In this document: positions 9,053-11,473 of the stretch, one piece after another | Layout: each line of letters starts with the position of its first letter | Position numbering within the stretch: position 1 is the first letter of the stretch | DNA from: Synura sp. LO234KE | Lineage: Eukaryota > Sar > Synurophyceae > Synurales > Mallomonadaceae | Reading direction: 5' to 3' | DNA length: 11,473 nucleotides | NCBI GenBank assembly: GCA_015143735.1 | Contig: VKHC01000508.1 | Coordinates: 1-11,473, forward strand | Made by a program: the position numbers and the translations under genes | The notes under the pieces: generated by a model | Told to the model about the DNA's origin: nothing | The model's input: the letters and a program-made list of their open reading frames with translations, nothing else | Database searches by the model: none

Positions 9053-9587
9053 GTACGTAGAGGAGATATGAACTTCGGTTAGTATGACCGTATTTATTTT
9101 GAGCACAAATACTTACCGAAAAACAATTGTTTATTTCGTACCAGTAGTGGCTTTGCACCGAAGAAACAGACAGAGAGATTCGACACCGGCTCCGAGCCAT
9201 AGGTTGTAGAGATTTAAGGCTCCAACATGGTTAACATTATCTATACTGCTGCGCGCGATGGCGACCCCCTGTTCAAGACACAGTTAGCTGTTTCTAGTTA
9301 GAGTGAATTAATCTATTGCCAAAATACGTAAAGAATGGGTTTAAGAAAATGGCAAAAGTTGCACCGATAATGCAAGCCGAATTTTTGTGATGACCAGCCC
9401 AGTTAAATTTATAAAGCTCACCCCTACAGGATGGGCTACGTCGTAGTTAGAAGTCTTATGAAAACGGTTCATGCCACACGCTTTGGCTCTACATCGCACC
9501 TCCGACGAGGCGATTATACGCTGACACCAAGGAGACGGGTCCTTAGTGGTAGGTCGGCGCACACATGGCGAGCAACCTGTGTATTCA
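9053..9587. other. Spacer without a supported gene
   Basis: Overlapping short frames on both strands (for example minus 9341-9562) show no recognisable domain. It may include 3' sequence of the peptidase gene on the minus strand, but no polyadenylation or splice signal there is convincing. Confidence 0.4.
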
Positions 9588-9663
9588 TCAAAACGAAATC
9601 GCTAATGCGACCACTACGATGACGACAGTAGTGGCGTATTGGCTGATAATACTGCTCAGTCCT
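9588..9663 (-). other. Possible last exon of the peptidase gene, hydrophobic C-terminus
   Basis: Minus-strand reading gives YATTVVIVVVALAISF then TGA (9588-9590), preceded by a TTAG acceptor-like site near 9665. A hydrophobic end after a Pro/Thr-rich tail would suggest a membrane or GPI anchor. The phase does not join cleanly to the GTAAGT donor at 9799. The segment also overlaps a perfect CCACTAC/GTAGTGG hairpin (9611-9634). Treat it as a suggestion only. Confidence 0.15.
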
Positions 9664-10763
9664 AACCCCGCACTTTTATCTGATACACGGACAATCATTG
9701 CCAAATCACAGTGACGAGCAGCGCAACGGATACCTCAACATTAGGTACCAAAGCTCCATATGTTTTTTGAAGGGCGCATTTCTAGGGAAATGCACTTACA
9801 TATTGGAAGTGTCGTGGAGTCACTGTCGGAGCAGTGGGCGCAGCAGAAGGGACATTTGTACGAGCAGATGGGGTTCTGGTGGGAGTTCGAGTTGGGGTAG
9901 AAGGCATAACCGTTGGATAGCTAGTCGGGGCGGCACTAAACATGAGTAGGTTGTATAGTCTGGTCAAGTCTACAGATCCAAACAAACCCTGTTACCGGGT
10001 CCCAGCCAGATGCGGCTAAGTAGCCTTGCCTACAGCACACATTTACCGTACATTTGCTGTTCCCAGAGGTGATGTCATTCGCGAAGGAACCTGGACTGGC
10101 GTAGAGAGCGGGGTTAAGCCAACCTACAGTAGGCTGCTCAGCTGCATTAATTCATGTGATCATACCGGCAACAACCGGAGTGGACGCCGACGTTCCAGAG
10201 ACAAAATGGACGTCTCCTCCATATCCAACAATGATGATATAACAGGAACCCACGAGCGAAACCTCCGAATAGCCTCTCCCAGTGGTGTTATATTCGGGGT
10301 AAGGCTGTGTCGACACTGTCTGGAAGTACTGTTTAATCGCAGTTCGTTGTTGAGCGAATGAAGGAAAAAGCACTGAAAAACCGCCTCCAGAGGTAATGCC
10401 TCCTCCTTGATCTGCTTGACAAGCTATTTCCGTAGTGCTCGTTTTGGGCCCCATGGTCGCACCTACTGGAGTTACGTACGGGGACGATGCCGGGAACATG
10501 GGGTCGTATGTGCACGTCGCTTTCGTGCTGTTGCGGTTCGCATAGCCCGGTGCTCCGTCGTCCCCACTCCCAGCCAAAACCGTTACATAACACCCATTAC
10601 TGCTATTTTAAGAAGCTCGCGGTTTACGGCGTCAGCGAGAGACCGATAAGTGACCACTGAAGATTCGCGCAATCCGTAGCTTATCGAATAGACATCGGGA
10701 TGGACCATCGAATTTGCCAAGGTTATACTCCACGTTAACAGCGCATCGGTTGCATTGTCATAC

Positions 10764-10854
10764 CTAAAACGGCAGTACTATGTGCATTCGAATACAGACT
10801 TCACTCTTCAGGCACAGATAGAGAATGGGCGAAGCTAAATATATACCGACTTAC
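10764..10854 (-). other. Intron in the S53 peptidase gene (91 bp)
   Basis: On the minus strand it starts GTAAGT at 10854 and ends TTTTAG at 10764. Removing it joins PTNIT to YDNATDALLTW in one frame, as the family requires between the catalytic Glu/Asp helix and the SISYG strand. Confidence 0.8.
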
Positions 10855-11166
10855 GTAATGTTGGTGGGCGTGTTTTGAGCAACCGCTAAAATATATTGCA
10901 GATCTAGATTACTTTCATCACAATTGCTAGAATCTTCTCCGCATTTGGAATGCTTGTTGTGGTGGTTCACGTCGTGATCGACGGGGCGGGAAGGAATACT
11001 GAAGTTGAGTTGGAAAAAGGCAATATCTTTGGAAGAGAAATATTGGTCCGAACTAGAGTATGTTGCCTGTGATGTGAGGGTATTCCCTTTATTTGTGAAT
11101 ATGTTGTAATATGAATTTAGCAATGCTGGTGTGATGTATCCCTGTGTCGAAGTCAATTGTAAGTAA

Positions 11167-11216
11167 CTTTTTGAAGCGGGACGAGCCCTTTGTTCTCTCT
11201 CTTCGTGTTCTGATAC
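11167..11216 (-). other. Intron in the S53 peptidase gene (50 bp)
   Basis: On the minus strand it starts GTATCAG at 11216 and ends CAAAAAG at 11167. Splicing joins LVDLPA to YLQLTSTQGYITPALL in frame, the expected link between prodomain and mature enzyme. The acceptor has no long pyrimidine tract, so an alternative site is possible. Confidence 0.65.
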
Positions 11217-11473
11217 GCTGGAAGATCAACGAGTTTGAATATATCGAACACGTGATCGACTAGGCTCGCATGAAGAGAGTAACTGGAGGAACAGAAAGCA
11301 ATATTTCCAGATGTCATATGTTTGTATGGTTGCAATTTGGCATCAAACAACTGTTCCCATATTCTCAAAGATGCACGAACACTTACGTACTCTCCGTATA
11401 ATGTGGTATGATGGTCGGATATATCGTTTGCTTTCAGATAACTCATAACGGCGTTGAGACCAGCTTCGTTATA

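Larger units (their letters stand above)
9782..11473 (-). pseudogene. S53 family (sedolisin / tripeptidyl-peptidase-like) serine-carboxyl peptidase, broken, truncated by the right edge
   Basis: Acid-acting secreted or lysosomal-type endo- or tripeptidyl-peptidase made as a proenzyme. Exon A (11473-11217) is open to the edge and reads like the S53 prodomain (GEYVSVRASLRIWEQLFDAK, SSSYSLHASLVDHVFDIF). Exon B (11166-10855) starts the mature enzyme (GYITPALLNSYYNIF) and carries ESNLDLQ, giving catalytic Glu (10914-10916) and Asp (10902-10904). Exon C (from 10763) has VYSISYG, SGDDG with the oxyanion Asp (10560-10562), PYVTPVGAT and SGTSAS with catalytic Ser (10188-10190). The calcium-site region follows (NDITSG, GWDPVTGF), then a Pro/Thr-rich tail. 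Three lesions interrupt exon C: a frameshift near 10583-10590 (GVM then stop, where GV-TVLAGSGDD is expected), TGA at 10152-10154 inside GMIT-INAA, and a TTTG duplication at 9979-9987. The signal peptide would lie outside the window. A GTAAGT donor at 9799 suggests a further exon. Confidence 0.9.

Noticed and set aside
10152-10200. A 24-bp GT...AG segment (GTATGATC to ATGCAG) that would splice out the TGA in the peptidase
   Set aside because: It is far shorter than the other two introns and would remove the conserved residues GMIT-INA, so the TGA is better read as a nonsense mutation.
10333-10593. Minus frame of 86 codons starting ATG at 10593 over the peptidase
   Set aside because: It is in the wrong frame relative to SGDDG, PYVTPVG and SGTSAS, which all lie in the neighbouring frame.

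Overview
The window is nuclear DNA from a eukaryote, most likely a microbial one (an alga, a stramenopile or a similar protist). The evidence is two divergent histone H3/H4 gene pairs, short GT-AG introns in a secreted-type peptidase gene, a decayed reverse-transcriptase element and AT-rich spacers. I cannot fix the lineage from sequence alone. There are no bacterial operons, Shine-Dalgarno sites or CRISPR arrays.

Layout: (1) Bases 1 to about 1740, minus strand, hold a decayed retroelement polyprotein broken by stops and frameshifts; it runs off the left edge. (2) Bases 2232-2644 hold a small unrecognised coding remnant. (3) Bases 2641-4405 and 6479-8205 are two copies of a histone unit. In each copy H3 (minus) and H4 (plus) are transcribed away from a shared 134-bp promoter, and each gene ends in a histone-type 3' stem-loop 27-28 nt after its stop codon. 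Coding regions and promoter are almost identical between copies (three silent differences, none in the promoter), while the outer flanks have diverged strongly. This points to gene conversion. (4) The 2.1-kb spacer between the units has no secure gene. It holds an orphan half of an H4-type 3' end, a GC-rich patch, a run of hairpins ending in T6, and a 13-bp inverted-repeat pair around a GC-richer segment. (5) Bases 8206-9587 have no secure gene. (6) Bases 9782-11473, minus strand, hold most of an S53 (sedolisin) serine-carboxyl peptidase gene with two recognisable introns. All four key catalytic residues are present, but a frameshift, an in-frame TGA and a 4-bp tandem duplication break it, so it looks like a recent pseudogene. 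It runs off the right edge.

The only genes that clearly work together are the H3/H4 pairs, which supply equal amounts of the two histones of the H3-H4 tetramer. The stem-loops suggest replication-linked, non-polyadenylated mRNAs. No H2A, H2B or H1 gene is present.
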